Shown here: positions 20,709 through 29,685 of the stretch, piece after piece
How positions within the stretch are numbered: the stretch's first letter is position 1
How the letters are laid out: each line of letters begins with the position of its first letter
From: Streptomyces thinghirensis
GTDB taxonomy: Bacteria > Actinomycetota > Actinomycetia > Streptomycetales > Streptomycetaceae
Reading direction: 5' to 3'
Assembly (NCBI GenBank): GCA_021502835.1
Contig: JAKFGP010000051.1
Location: 186,001 to 250,000 of the forward strand
Length of the DNA stretch: 64,000 nucleotides
The notes under the pieces: model-generated
Told to the model about the DNA's origin: nothing
Seen by the model: the letters and a program-made list of their open reading frames with translations, nothing else
Database searches by the model: none
Translations under genes and position numbers: made by a program

Positions 20709-21925
20709 ACCGGCAGACTCCTCTCGCGCGGGGGCCGGTTCACGCGGTCCCCGCCGTGGTCCTGCCGCTCAGCACGGCGGTGGGGACCGGCGGCGGCGCC
20801 GTACCGGCCAGCACGTCGGCGATCCGGCCGAGGGCGGCCGGGCCCGGCACCCGGCCGGGGAGCGGACCGGCGCCGCCCGGAAGCGGGGCATCCCCTCCGG
20901 TTCAGCCTCGTGCCGCACCGGGCGGCGACGATCACCGCCGCCCAGGCGTCGGCCTCGGCACGTTCCGGATCATCCGTCGCCGCCAGCACACCGGCGTGGA
21001 TCCGGTCGTACAGGTCCCGGTCGAAGTACGCGTCCAGGTGGCCGAGCGCGTTGTGGACGCTGGTCTGGCGCCACATCAGCCGGGTGGCGGGGGAGGCGAA
21101 CCGGGGCCGGGGCAGCCGCAGCGCCCGGCGGGTGAGCAGGTCGTCCAGCGCCCGCTCCAGGGGTTCGAGCCGGGCGTACGTCCGCCGGGCCCGCCGCCAC
21201 TCGGTCACCCGGGGCGTCACCAGCGGGACCAGCACCCCGACGACCATCAGCAGGGCACCGAGACCGGCGGCGGCCGGGGAGAAGGCGGTGTCGAGTGCCG
21301 ACCAGTCCCGCCCGGACCAACTGGCGCCCACCGCGACCAGCTTGGCGACGCTGTAGCCGGCCCCGCACAGCGAGCCGACGCCGAGCAGTGTCAGGCCCGC
21401 CCGCAGTCCGCCCCGCACCCGGCGCGCCCAGCGCAGCGACGACACCGTGGTGACGGTCACCGCGATGAGGTGCGCGACCAGGTACAGCACGATCATCTGG
21501 GCGATGAACGGGGTGGTCGCGTAGTAGGTGTCCAGGTCGGTGCGGCGCTCCACGGGCGCGTCACCGAGGGCGAAGGTCACCGCGATGCCGAGGACCACGG
21601 CGGCGTACGCGAGCGTCCAGCGGCGCGCCGTGCGGTGCACCCGGGGCCCGCCGCGCCAGTGGACGACGAGGACCTGGGAGGCGGCGCAGTACCCGGTGAT
21701 CGCCGCGTAGGTGAGCGGGGCCGCGAGGTTCGGCACACCGCTCAGCCGATTGACGGCGCCGACCGTCGGAGGCGCCCCGAGCAGGAAGCAGAGCCCGGCC
21801 AGCCCCAGCACGGCGCAGATGGCGCGCAGATACGGATCGCGGCGGTGGCGCACCAGATCGGGGGCCTTCACCAGCAGGCCGAGCCAGAGCACCCCGCAGC
21901 TGACGTAGTTGATCAGGCCGTTCAT
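20705..21925 (-). CDS. MAB_1171c-type membrane protein, copy B (C-terminal frameshift)
   Basis: ATG 21925 (MNGLINYVSCGVLWLGLLVK) overlaps the ImmA stop by four bases. There are about seven transmembrane segments, then a soluble helical tail. The shared motifs are GVPNLAAPLTYA and TDLDTYYATTPFIAQMIVLY. The final 50 or so residues after about 20900 look out of frame (a run of Arg and Gly), so a frameshift near 20890 is likely. Length agrees with copies A and C. Function unknown; probably a membrane partner of the ImmA-like protease. Confidence 0.8.
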   Translation of the reverse strand: MNGLINYVSCGVLWLGLLVKAPDLVRHRRDPYLRAICAVLGLAGLCFLLGAPPTVGAVNRLSGVPNLAAPLTYAAITGYCAASQVLVVHWRGGPRVHRTARRWTLAYAAVVLGIAVTFALGDAPVERRTDLDTYYATTPFIAQMIVLYLVAHLIAVTVTTVSSLRWARRVRGGLRAGLTLLGVGSLCGAGYSVAKLVAVGASWSGRDWSALDTAFSPAAAGLGALLMVVGVLVPLVTPRVTEWRRARRTYARLEPLERALDDLLTRRALRLPRPRFASPATRLMWRQTSVHNALGHLDAYFDRDLYDRIHAGVLAATDDPERAEADAWAAVIVAARCGTRLNRRGCPASGRRRSAPRPGAGPGRPRPDRRRAGRYGAAAGPHRRAERQDHGGDRVNRPPRERSLPV

Positions 21926-22479
21926 CTCGTCGTCCCGCGGTAGTTGAGCGCGGCCCCGATGCGTCCGGCGAGGTCCTGGGGGTCGTCGGGTTCGCCGCCC
22001 TCCGCGGCGAACACCGAGTCGGTGGAGGCCTCCAGCCAGGTGCGCAGCCGACGGCCCATCAGCATGCCGAAGCGGTCCGCCTCCTGCTCCTCGGCCAGGG
22101 AGAAGTCGGTGCGCGCGGCGACCGGCCGGAGGCCTGCACCGACGTCCGTCTCCGCCTGACGGCGGCTCATGTGCCACACCTCGTGGCAGAGGATCACGAT
22201 CTGGTGCCACACGGCGGCGCGCTCGTCCACCACCACGTCGTCGTGGCTCTCGCGCTCCAGCCACAGTCCGCTCGCGGTGTGCGGCGGGAACGCCGCGCGG
22301 TGGACGACCACGTCGCGTCCCCGCCAGGCGCTGACGGAGGCGACGAGCGCGTCGAACAGGACTTCGGGGTCGGCCGGGACCGGCACCCGGATGGGGTCGA
22401 TGAGGGCGTCAGCGAGACGACGCATCTCCTTCCTGGTACGCACCGCTGTCTCCCTGTTCCCTGGTTGTTGCTCGGTCAC
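21922..22479 (-). CDS. ImmA/IrrE-like metallopeptidase
   Basis: A 185-residue intact protein with a gluzincin HExxH motif (VILCHEVWHMSRRQ, near 22160-22190). A downstream Glu in SLAEEQEADRFGMLMGRRLR (about 22050-22100) could be the third zinc ligand. ATG 22479 is used; ATG 22425 is possible. ImmA/IrrE proteases cleave repressors to derepress mobile elements or stress genes. Here no XRE repressor is adjacent; instead the gene lies between copies of MAB_1171c-type membrane proteins, an arrangement I recall from other Streptomyces. The target is unknown. Confidence 0.75.
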   Translation of the reverse strand: MTEQQPGNRETAVRTRKEMRRLADALIDPIRVPVPADPEVLFDALVASVSAWRGRDVVVHRAAFPPHTASGLWLERESHDDVVVDERAAVWHQIVILCHEVWHMSRRQAETDVGAGLRPVAARTDFSLAEEQEADRFGMLMGRRLRTWLEASTDSVFAAEGGEPDDPQDLAGRIGAALNYRGTTR

Positions 22480-22533
22480 CTGTGCAATATGCCAAGACGG
22501 GTGCCGTCCGGGCCAGTTCCGCGTGCGGCACGG

Positions 22534-23749
22534 TCACTCGGTGACCGCCACGGTGTCCTCGGGTGCCGCGGCACGGGCGCGGATCTCCCGGAGCACTTCG
22601 GGGTGGCGCAGGGCGCGCGAGAGGGCCCCCGATCTCGCGGAGCAGGTCCGTGGTGTCGGGGTCGTGGGTGCCGTCGCCGCCGTCCGCGCGGGGCCCGGCG
22701 TCGACCGCGTCGAGGATCACCACCGCCGAGGCGAGCGCCTTCGCCCGCGCCGGAGGGAAACCGAGGCCGAGGGCGGCGACGTACGACCGCTCGCCCAGCC
22801 GTTCGTCGGTGCGCCGGGCCAGCGGCAGCAGGACGTCGCGGATGAAGGTCTCGCGGCGGGTCAGGCGCAGCTCGGGGCTGGCGCGCAGGACGAACGGCAC
22901 TCCGGAGCCGTTCACGGTCCGCGTCAGCCGGTACAGCGGACGCAGCCGGCGGTGGGCCAGGCGGATCCGCCACCGCTCGCGCAGGTACTGCCCGGCGTGC
23001 GGCAGGATGAAGCCGACCGCGATCGACACCGCGGACAGACAGGCCAGGGCCGGGGCCACGTCCAGGCTGAGCCAGTCCAGGTCGTTGCCGGTCCAGCGGG
23101 CCGTGACGGCGGTGAGTTTGGCGGCGTCGAAGGCCAGGTTCAGCGCGTAGCCGACGCCCAGGAACCGCAGTCCCCAGCGCAGCCAGGCGTCGAATCCGCC
23201 GGTGCGGATCCAGTTCCAGATCAGCTTCGAGGTGATGAGCACGGCGGTGGTGTGCGCGACGAGGTAGAGCAGGATCTCCTCGCGCATGAACGGCGTGTTG
23301 GCGTAGTACGTGTCGAGGTCCCGGGTGCGCTCCACGGGCACGTCGGCGAGGGCGAACAGCACCCAGAGCGCGACGATCACGCTGCCGTAGGCGAAGACGA
23401 CCCAGCGCGTGGCCCGGCGCGTCGGGGCGGAGCGCTCGGACAGCCCGTCGCGCCAGGCGATGATCAGCACAAGACAGGAGCCGCAGAAGGCGGTGAGCAG
23501 CGAATACACCCAGGGCGCCGAGATGTTGGGCACGCCCGTGACGCGGTTGACCCAGACGATGGTCGAGGGCGCGACGAACACGAACACCGCGCAGGCGAGC
23601 AGCAGCAGGCCGCCGACCGCGCGCAGCAGCGGATCCTTCCAGAGCCGGATGATCGTCGGCACCTTGATCGCCAGGGCGGCGGCCAGGACGGCGGCCGGGA
23701 CCCACCAGAAGGACGTGTAGAACTCGCTGAGGAACGAGGCCGGACCCAT
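22534..23749 (-). CDS. MAB_1171c-type membrane protein, copy C (C-terminal frameshift)
   Basis: The start is ATG 23749 (MGPASFLSEFYTSFWWVPAA); an upstream ATG at 23809 has a poor context. Seven or so hydrophobic segments precede a soluble helical tail. The shared motifs are GVPNISAPWVYS and RDLDTYYANTPFMREEILLY. An extra G near 22630 shifts the end; the corrected tail reads LSRALRHPEVLREI and stops at 22534. It lies 54 bp upstream of the ImmA-like gene and is probably the first gene of the five-gene operon. Confidence 0.8.
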
Positions 23750-23896
23750 GGCCGCGTCCGCGACTCCATCTTCGTCCCCACCCCCGCCGGCACCCGCCGT
23801 CGTCTCCAAGGACGTTCGAGCCTACGCGGCTGGATGTGTCCGCGTCATGCGATGGGGGCGTGCGGAAAGTCGTGCCCCGAGTTCTTGTCCGAACCA

Positions 23897-23963
23897 TTGA
23901 CGCGCCGTCATCGCCCACTTACGGTCCCGTTCGAAGTTACGAGCGACATTCGATATTTCGAAC
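23897..23963 (+). promoter_or_regulatory. Promoter and tandem IclR-type operators of the sugar ABC operon
   Basis: -35 TTGACG (23897-23902) and -10 TACGGT (23920-23925) are separated by 17 bp. Operators GTTCGAAGTTACGAGC (23929-23944) and ATTCGATATTTCGAAC (23948-23963) follow, starting 19 bp apart. The second is close to the consensus palindrome. The position downstream of -10 suits repression by road-block. Confidence 0.75.
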
Positions 23964-23988
23964 AATCTATGAGCAGATAGGGCAGGGC

Positions 23989-25346
23989 ATGGGACGACCT
24001 GGCCTGGATCGCAGGCACTTTATGGCCGCGGCGGGCGGCCTGACGGTCGCGGGAAGCTTCGGCTTCGCGGCCCTGGGCACGGGCGCCGACGCGCTCGCCT
24101 CCGGTGCGGACACCCGCGTGAGCTACTGGAACCTCTTCAGTGGCGGCGACGGCTACAACATGATCGCGATGCTGGACTCCTTTCGTAAGGACAACCCAGG
24201 CATCGACGTGAAGGACTCCACCCTCCAGTGGGGCAGCCCCTTCTACACCAAGCTCGCCATGGCGGCCGCCGGCAACCGCGCACCGGACCTCGGCGTCATG
24301 CACCTGGGCCGCGTCACCGGCTTCTCGCCCGGCCGTCTCCTGGACCCGTGGGACGTCGGCCTGCTCGCCGAGTACGGCGTGAAGGAGGCGGACTTCAACC
24401 CCGAGCTGTGGAGGCGCGCCGTCATCGACGGCAAGCTCTACGCTCTCCCGCTCGACATCCACGTCCAGCTCTGCTTCTACCGCAAGGACGTGCTGAAGAA
24501 GGCGGGCCTGCTCGGCGCCGACGGGCGGATGGTGCCCGTGACGTCGACCGAGGAGTGGTTCGATGTGCTGAAGGAGGCCAAGAAGGCCACCAAGAAGGGC
24601 CTGCAGACCATTGGCTTCTGGCACAACGACCAGAACTTCCAGTGGTGGTTCTTCGTCGCCTTCTACACCCAGCTCGGCGGCACCTGGTTCAACGACGCCG
24701 ACACCGAGGTCACCTTCGACACCGACAAGGCCGTCCAGGTCCTGGAGTTCCTGCGCCGGCACGTCGCCGACGGCTACGCCGACCCTGGCTTCGGAGGCGG
24801 CGCGGGCGCCGAACAGTTCGTCAACGGCGCCCCCTTCGCGTGGGAGGGCAACTGGTCGGTGCCGGTCTTCTCCGGCGCGAAGCTCGACTACGGCGCGACC
24901 CCGCTGCCGCCCGTCTTCGGCAAGCAGGCCACCCACGCCGAGTCGCACTCCTTCGTGCTCCCGCATCAGGCGGACCGCGGCGGCGCCACCAACGAGGCCG
25001 CGCACCGACTGGCCGCCTACGTCGTCAAGCACGCTCAGCAGTGGGCGGCCGGCGGACACATCCCCGCCTACACGCCGACCCTGTCCACGGCCGCGTACAA
25101 GGAGCTGAACCCGCAGAGCGAGTACGCCGGCGCGATGGACCACCAGGCCACCGAGCCCAAGGTGTGGTTCGCCGGATCCACCGGCGTCCTCGCCCAGCGC
25201 GTCGGCCCGACCGTCGTCTCCTCGACGATGGGCTCGGCCACACCGAGGCCGCCGCCCGCCGCATGAAGGGCGCGCTCACCGACCTGCTGGGCACGAAGAA
25301 CCCCATGGACGGCCACACCGCCGCGCAGGGAGGTGCGGTCGCATGA
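23989..25346 (+). CDS. Sugar ABC transporter substrate-binding protein (C-terminal frameshift)
   Basis: An extracellular solute-binding protein family 1 member of about 450 residues. ATG 23989 starts a twin-arginine-like signal, DRRHFMAAAGGLTVAGSFGF. The mature part has TRVSYWNLFSGGDGYNMIAM, then PDLGVMHLGRVTGFSPGRLL and FAWEGNWSVPVFSG near the ligand cleft. A frameshift near 25235 separates the last 37 residues; the corrected stop at 25344-25346 overlaps the permease ATG. It heads an operon with two permeases, a GH43 arabinanase and a GH51 arabinofuranosidase, so arabinose or arabino-oligosaccharides are the likely ligands. No ATPase gene is present locally; a shared MsiK-type ATPase is usual in Streptomyces. 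Confidence 0.88.
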
Positions 25347-26283
25347 CGACGACCAGCGCTGAAACGATCATCCGCCCGGCGCGGGCCAGGACCGCCGCGG
25401 AGAGCGCCACCGTCCGGCGCAGGCAGGGCTTCCAGCACGGCGGCTGGTTCGTCGCCCCCTTCCTCGCCCTCTTCGCGCTCTTCGTCGTCTGGCCCCTGCT
25501 GCGCGGCCTCTACCTCAGCTTCACGGACGCCAACATCTCCGGCGACGGCGCGAGCTTCATCGGCCTGGACAACTACAGCGAGGCGCTCCAGGACCCCCTG
25601 ATGTGGGACGCGCTCGGCCACAGCGCGTACTTCACGCTGCTCGTGGTGCCCTGCATCACCGTCCTCGCCTTCCTCCTCGCGATGCTCGCCCACCACATCG
25701 AGCGCGGCAAGTGGCTGTGGCGGCTCTGCTTCTTCATGCCGTTCCTGCTGCCGTCCACCGTCGCCGCCAACCTGTGGCAGTGGCTGTTCAACCCCGGCAC
25801 CGGCATGATCAACCACGTCTTCGGCCTCGAGACGCCGTGGCTGACCGACAAGTCGTACGCGCTGCTCGCGGTCGTCATCACCACCCTGTGGTGGACGGTC
25901 GGCTTCAGCTTCCTGCTCTACCTCGCCGCCCTCCAGGGCATCCCGCCGCACCTCTACGAGGCCGCCAAGCTGGACGGCGCGAACGCCTGGCACCGCATGC
26001 TCCACATCACTCTGCCGATGCTGGCAACATCACCGGCCTCGTCGTCGCCCTGCAGATCCTCGCCTCGCTCCAGGTCTTCGACCAGGCCGTGGTGATGCAG
26101 GACTTCGGGCCGGGCCCGGAGGAATCGACCCGCACCTTCGTGCAGTACACCCTCGAACAGGGCTTCACCAGCTACCGCGTGGGCTACGCCTCCGCGATCT
26201 CCATCATCTTCTTCGTGCTCATCGCGGCCGTCGCCCTCGCCCGGATGTGGCTGCTGCGCAACCGTGAGGAGGGCGGCCGATGA
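25343..26283 (+). CDS. Sugar ABC transporter permease, MalF-like (one frameshift)
   Basis: A roughly 313-residue inner-membrane permease with six hydrophobic segments. ATG 25343 overlaps the binding-protein stop. GGWFVAPFLALFALFVVWPL is the first segment, and the EAA loop that contacts the ATPase is YEAAKLDGANAWHRMLHITL (near 25960-26020). One missing base near 26025 shifts the frame; NITGLVVALQILASLQVFDQ continues in the next frame to TGA 26283. It overlaps the second permease by four bases. Confidence 0.88.
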
Positions 26284-27144
26284 CCACCGCCGCGGCGCCG
26301 ACGCGCACCACACCCCGCAGGGCCTGGTCGACCGGCCAGATCGTGCTCACCCTCCTCGGCACGGCCGTCTCCCTGCTCTTCCTGGCGCCGCTCGCCTGGG
26401 CGCTGTTCACCTCGCTCAAGTCGGAGACCGAGGCCGTCGAGGTACCGACGCACTGGCTGCCCGAGGACTGGACGGGCCAGGCGTGGACGGCCCTCTTCGA
26501 GACCGGCAACATCACCAACTGGTTCGTCAACTCCCTGGTCGTGTCGGTCTGCGTGACCACGGTCGTACTGCTGGTCAGCGCCCTGGCCGGCTACGGCTTC
26601 GCCCGCACCGAGTTCCGGGGCAAGGGCCTCCTGATGGGCGTGGTCATGGCCGGCCTCATGGTCTCCCCGGCCGTGCTCGGCGTCCCCCTGTTCACCACCG
26701 TCCAGCAGATGGGGATGGTCGACACCTACTGGGGGCATGATCCTGCCGCAGTGCGCGCCCGCCGCGATGGTCTACATCCTCTACAAGTTCTTCCAGGGCA
26801 TCCCGCGCGAACTGGAGGAGGCCGCCTTCATCGACGGCGCCGGCCGCTGGCGCGTCTTCTTCACCATCATCGTGCCGCTCTCCCGCCCCTCCCTCGCGGC
26901 GGTCGGCATCTTCACCTTCATCAGCTCGTGGAACAACTTCCTGTGGCCCTACATGGTGACCAACAACCCCGACCTGATGACCATGCCGAACGGCATCGCG
27001 ACCGTCATGAACTCCTACGGCATCCAGTGGGCCCAGCTCATGGCCGGCGGCCTCATGGCCGGCCTGCCGCTCATCATCGTCTTCGTCTTCTTCCAGCGGC
27101 AGATCGTGGCGGGCGTCGCCCACACGGGATTGGCGGGACAGTGA
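26280..27144 (+). CDS. Sugar ABC transporter permease, MalG-like (one frameshift)
   Basis: The second half of the permease heterodimer, about 287 residues. ATG 26280 overlaps the previous stop. Six hydrophobic segments include IVLTLLGTAVSLLFLAPLAW. The EAA loop is ELEEAAFIDGAGRWRVFFTI (near 26810-26870). A frameshift near 26733 (run of five G) breaks the frame; the sequence resumes as MILPQCAPAAMVYILYKFFQ. The stop overlaps the GH43 start (GTGA). Confidence 0.88.
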
Positions 27145-28110
27145 CCGTGCGCAGAACCCTCGCCGCCGTGGCGACGGCAACCCTGCTGGCCCTGCTGCCG
27201 AACGCGGCGCAGGCGGCGGAGAGTTACCCCGACCCCCGCCCCATCACGGGCCAGGAGATCATCCACGACCCCACCGTCATGCCGCTGAAGGGCGGCGGCT
27301 ACGTCGCCTACTCCACCGGTGGCGTCATCGGCGCCCGACTCTCCGAGGACGGCAGGCACTGGGACGACGCGGGCAACGCCTTCGCGAAGCCCCCGGGCTG
27401 GTGGTACGAGTACAACGACACCGGCGACCCGTGGGCACCCGACGTCTCCTACCGCGCCGGCCGCTACTGGCTCTACTACGCCGTCTCCTCCTGGGGCACC
27501 AACCACTCCGCGATCGGCGTCGCCACCTCCCGCACGGGCCTGCCCGGCACCTGGACCGACCACGGCAAGGTCTTCTCTCCGAGACGACCGACACCTGGAA
27601 CGCCATCGACCCGGCGGTCATCCCGGCCGACGGCCGCCTGTGGATGTCCTTCGGCTCCTACTGGAGCGGCATTCGCATGGTCGAGCTGGACCCGCGCACC
27701 GGCAAGGCCGTCCGGGACGCGGAGGTCCACCACCTCGCCACCCGCCCGGACGAGCCGTACGCCGTCGAAGGCCCGGCCATCGTCAAGCACGGCCGCCACT
27801 ACTACCTCTTCGCGTCGTACGACGCGTGCTGCTCGGGCGTGGAGAGCACGTACAAGATCAAGGTCGGCAGGGCCACGGACATCAAGGGCCCCTACGTCGA
27901 CAGCACCGGCACCCCCATGCTCCAGGGCGGCGGCGACCTCCTCCTGGAGGGCCACGGCCGCCACATCGGCACGGGCGGCCAGTCCGTCCACCGCGACCGG
28001 GGACAGGACTGGCTGGCCTACCACTACTACGACGCCGAGGACGAAGGCACGCCCAAGCTCGGGCTGAACGCCTTGACCTGGACCAAGGACGGCTGGCCGA
28101 AGGTCTCTAG
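27141..28110 (+). CDS. Secreted GH43 arabinan endo-1,5-alpha-L-arabinosidase (frameshifted)
   Basis: A roughly 320-residue five-bladed-propeller glycosidase. GTG 27141 overlaps the permease stop. The Sec signal is RRTLAAVATATLLALLPNAA with cleavage near AQAAES. GH43 catalytic residues are the general-base Asp in IIHDPTVM, the pKa-modulating Asp in NAIDPAVI and the acid Glu in AVEGPAIV. FASYDACCSGVESTYKIKVG matches endo-arabinanases. A frameshift near 27578 interrupts the frame, and another at the 3' end hides the stop (about 28110). It cleaves arabinan into oligosaccharides for the transporter encoded upstream. Confidence 0.87.
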
Positions 28111-28167
28111 GGCACGGCCGGCCACGACGAAACCCGCGGACACACGCGAACCTCTGGAAAGGCAGAC

Positions 28168-29673
28168 ATGCGAACCGCCCGCTTCACCCTCGACCCCGCC
28201 TTCACCGTCGGTGAGGTCAACCCCCGCCTCTTCGGCTCCTTCGTGGAACACCTCGGCCGCTGCGTGTACACCGGCATCTTCGAACCCGGCCACCCCACCG
28301 CCGACGACGCCGGCCTGCGGCAGGACGTGCTGGACCTGGTCCGGGAACTCGGTGTCACCGCCATCCGCTACCCCGGCGGCAACTTCGTCTCCGGCTACAA
28401 GTGGGAGGACTCGGTCGGCCCGGTGGAGGACCGCCCCCGCCGCCTCGACCTGGCCTGGCGCTCCACGGAGACCAACCGCTTCGGCCTCTCCGAGTACATC
28501 GCCTTCCTCAAGAAGATCGGCCCCGAGGCCGAACCGATGATGGCGGTCAACCTCGGCACCCGAGGCGTCGCCGAGGCCCTCGAACTCCAGGAGTACGCCA
28601 ACCACCCCGCCGGCACCGCGCTCTCCGACCTGCGTGCCGAGCACGGCGACAAGGACCCCTTCGGCATCCGGCTCTGGTGCCTGGGCAACGAGATGGACGG
28701 CCCCTGGCAGACCGGCCACAAGACCGCCGAGGAGTACGGCCGGGTCGCCGCCGAGACCGCCCGCGCCATGCGCCAGATCGACCCCGGCCTCGAACTCGTC
28801 GCCTGCGGCTCCTCCGGCCAGTCCATGGAGACCTTCGCCGAGTGGGAGGCGACGGTCCTCAAGGAGACGTACGACCTGGTCGACCACATCTCCCTGCACG
28901 CCTACTACGAGCCGTTCGACGGCGACATCGACTCCTTCCTCGCCTCCGCCGTGGACATGGAGTCGTTCATCGAGAACGTCGTCGCCACCTGCGACCACGT
29001 CGGCGCCCGCCTCAAGTCCAAGAAGCGGATCAACCTCTCCTTCGACGAGTGGAACGTCTGGTACATGGCCAAGACCCAGGCCGAGGTCAGCGCCCTGGAC
29101 TGGCCCGAGGCACCGCGCCTGCTGGAGGACAACTACAGCGTCACCGACGCCGTCGTCTTCGGCTCGCTCCTCATCGCCCTGCTGCGGCACGCCGACCGCG
29201 TCACCGTCGCCTGCCTCGCCCAGCTCGTCAACGTCATCGCCCCGATCATGACCGAGCCGGGCGGCCCGGCCTGGCGCCAGACGACGTTCTTCCCGTTCGC
29301 GCAGGCCTCGAAGTACGGCCGCGGCGAGGTCCTCGACGTCCGGGTGGACTCACCGACGTACGAGACGAAGAAGTACGGCGAGGCCGACCTGCTGCACGCC
29401 ACCGCCGTGCGCGCCGACGACGGCTCGGTCACCGTCTTCGCCGTCAACCGCTCCCGCACCGAGTCGCTGCCGCTCGACATCGCCCTGAGCGGCCTGGACC
29501 TGACCGAGGTCGTCGAGCACAGCGCCCTCGCGGACGCCGACCCGGACGCCCGCAACACGCTCGCCGAGCCCGAGCGGGTCGCCCCGCACCCGGCCGAGGG
29601 CACGGCCGTGGCGGACGGCAGGCTGACCGCCTCCCTGGAGCCGCTCTCCTGGAACGTGATCCGGCTGCGCTGA
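28168..29673 (+). CDS. GH51 alpha-L-arabinofuranosidase
   Basis: An intact 501-residue intracellular enzyme starting at ATG 28168 (MRTARFTLDPAFTVGEVNPR). The acid/base Glu is in RLWCLGNEMDGPWQ (near 28680) and the nucleophile Glu in NLSFDEWNVWYMA (near 29050). The N-terminal barrel has LFGSFVEHLGRCVYTGIFEP and TAIRYPGGNFVSGYKWED; the C-terminal beta-sandwich ends PLSWNVIRLR. No signal peptide is seen, so it acts on imported arabino-oligosaccharides and releases L-arabinose. It is the last gene of the ABC-GH43 operon and has no frameshift. Confidence 0.94.
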   Translation: MRTARFTLDPAFTVGEVNPRLFGSFVEHLGRCVYTGIFEPGHPTADDAGLRQDVLDLVRELGVTAIRYPGGNFVSGYKWEDSVGPVEDRPRRLDLAWRSTETNRFGLSEYIAFLKKIGPEAEPMMAVNLGTRGVAEALELQEYANHPAGTALSDLRAEHGDKDPFGIRLWCLGNEMDGPWQTGHKTAEEYGRVAAETARAMRQIDPGLELVACGSSGQSMETFAEWEATVLKETYDLVDHISLHAYYEPFDGDIDSFLASAVDMESFIENVVATCDHVGARLKSKKRINLSFDEWNVWYMAKTQAEVSALDWPEAPRLLEDNYSVTDAVVFGSLLIALLRHADRVTVACLAQLVNVIAPIMTEPGGPAWRQTTFFPFAQASKYGRGEVLDVRVDSPTYETKKYGEADLLHATAVRADDGSVTVFAVNRSRTESLPLDIALSGLDLTEVVEHSALADADPDARNTLAEPERVAPHPAEGTAVADGRLTASLEPLSWNVIRLR

Positions 29674-29685
29674 GGCGGGCCGGGG

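Noticed and set aside
26280..28067. A 595-residue frame joining the second permease to the GH43 enzyme
   Set aside because: After the frameshift at about 26733 the permease continues in another frame to a stop at 27144. The GH43 gene starts with its own signal peptide at 27141, so there is no real fusion.
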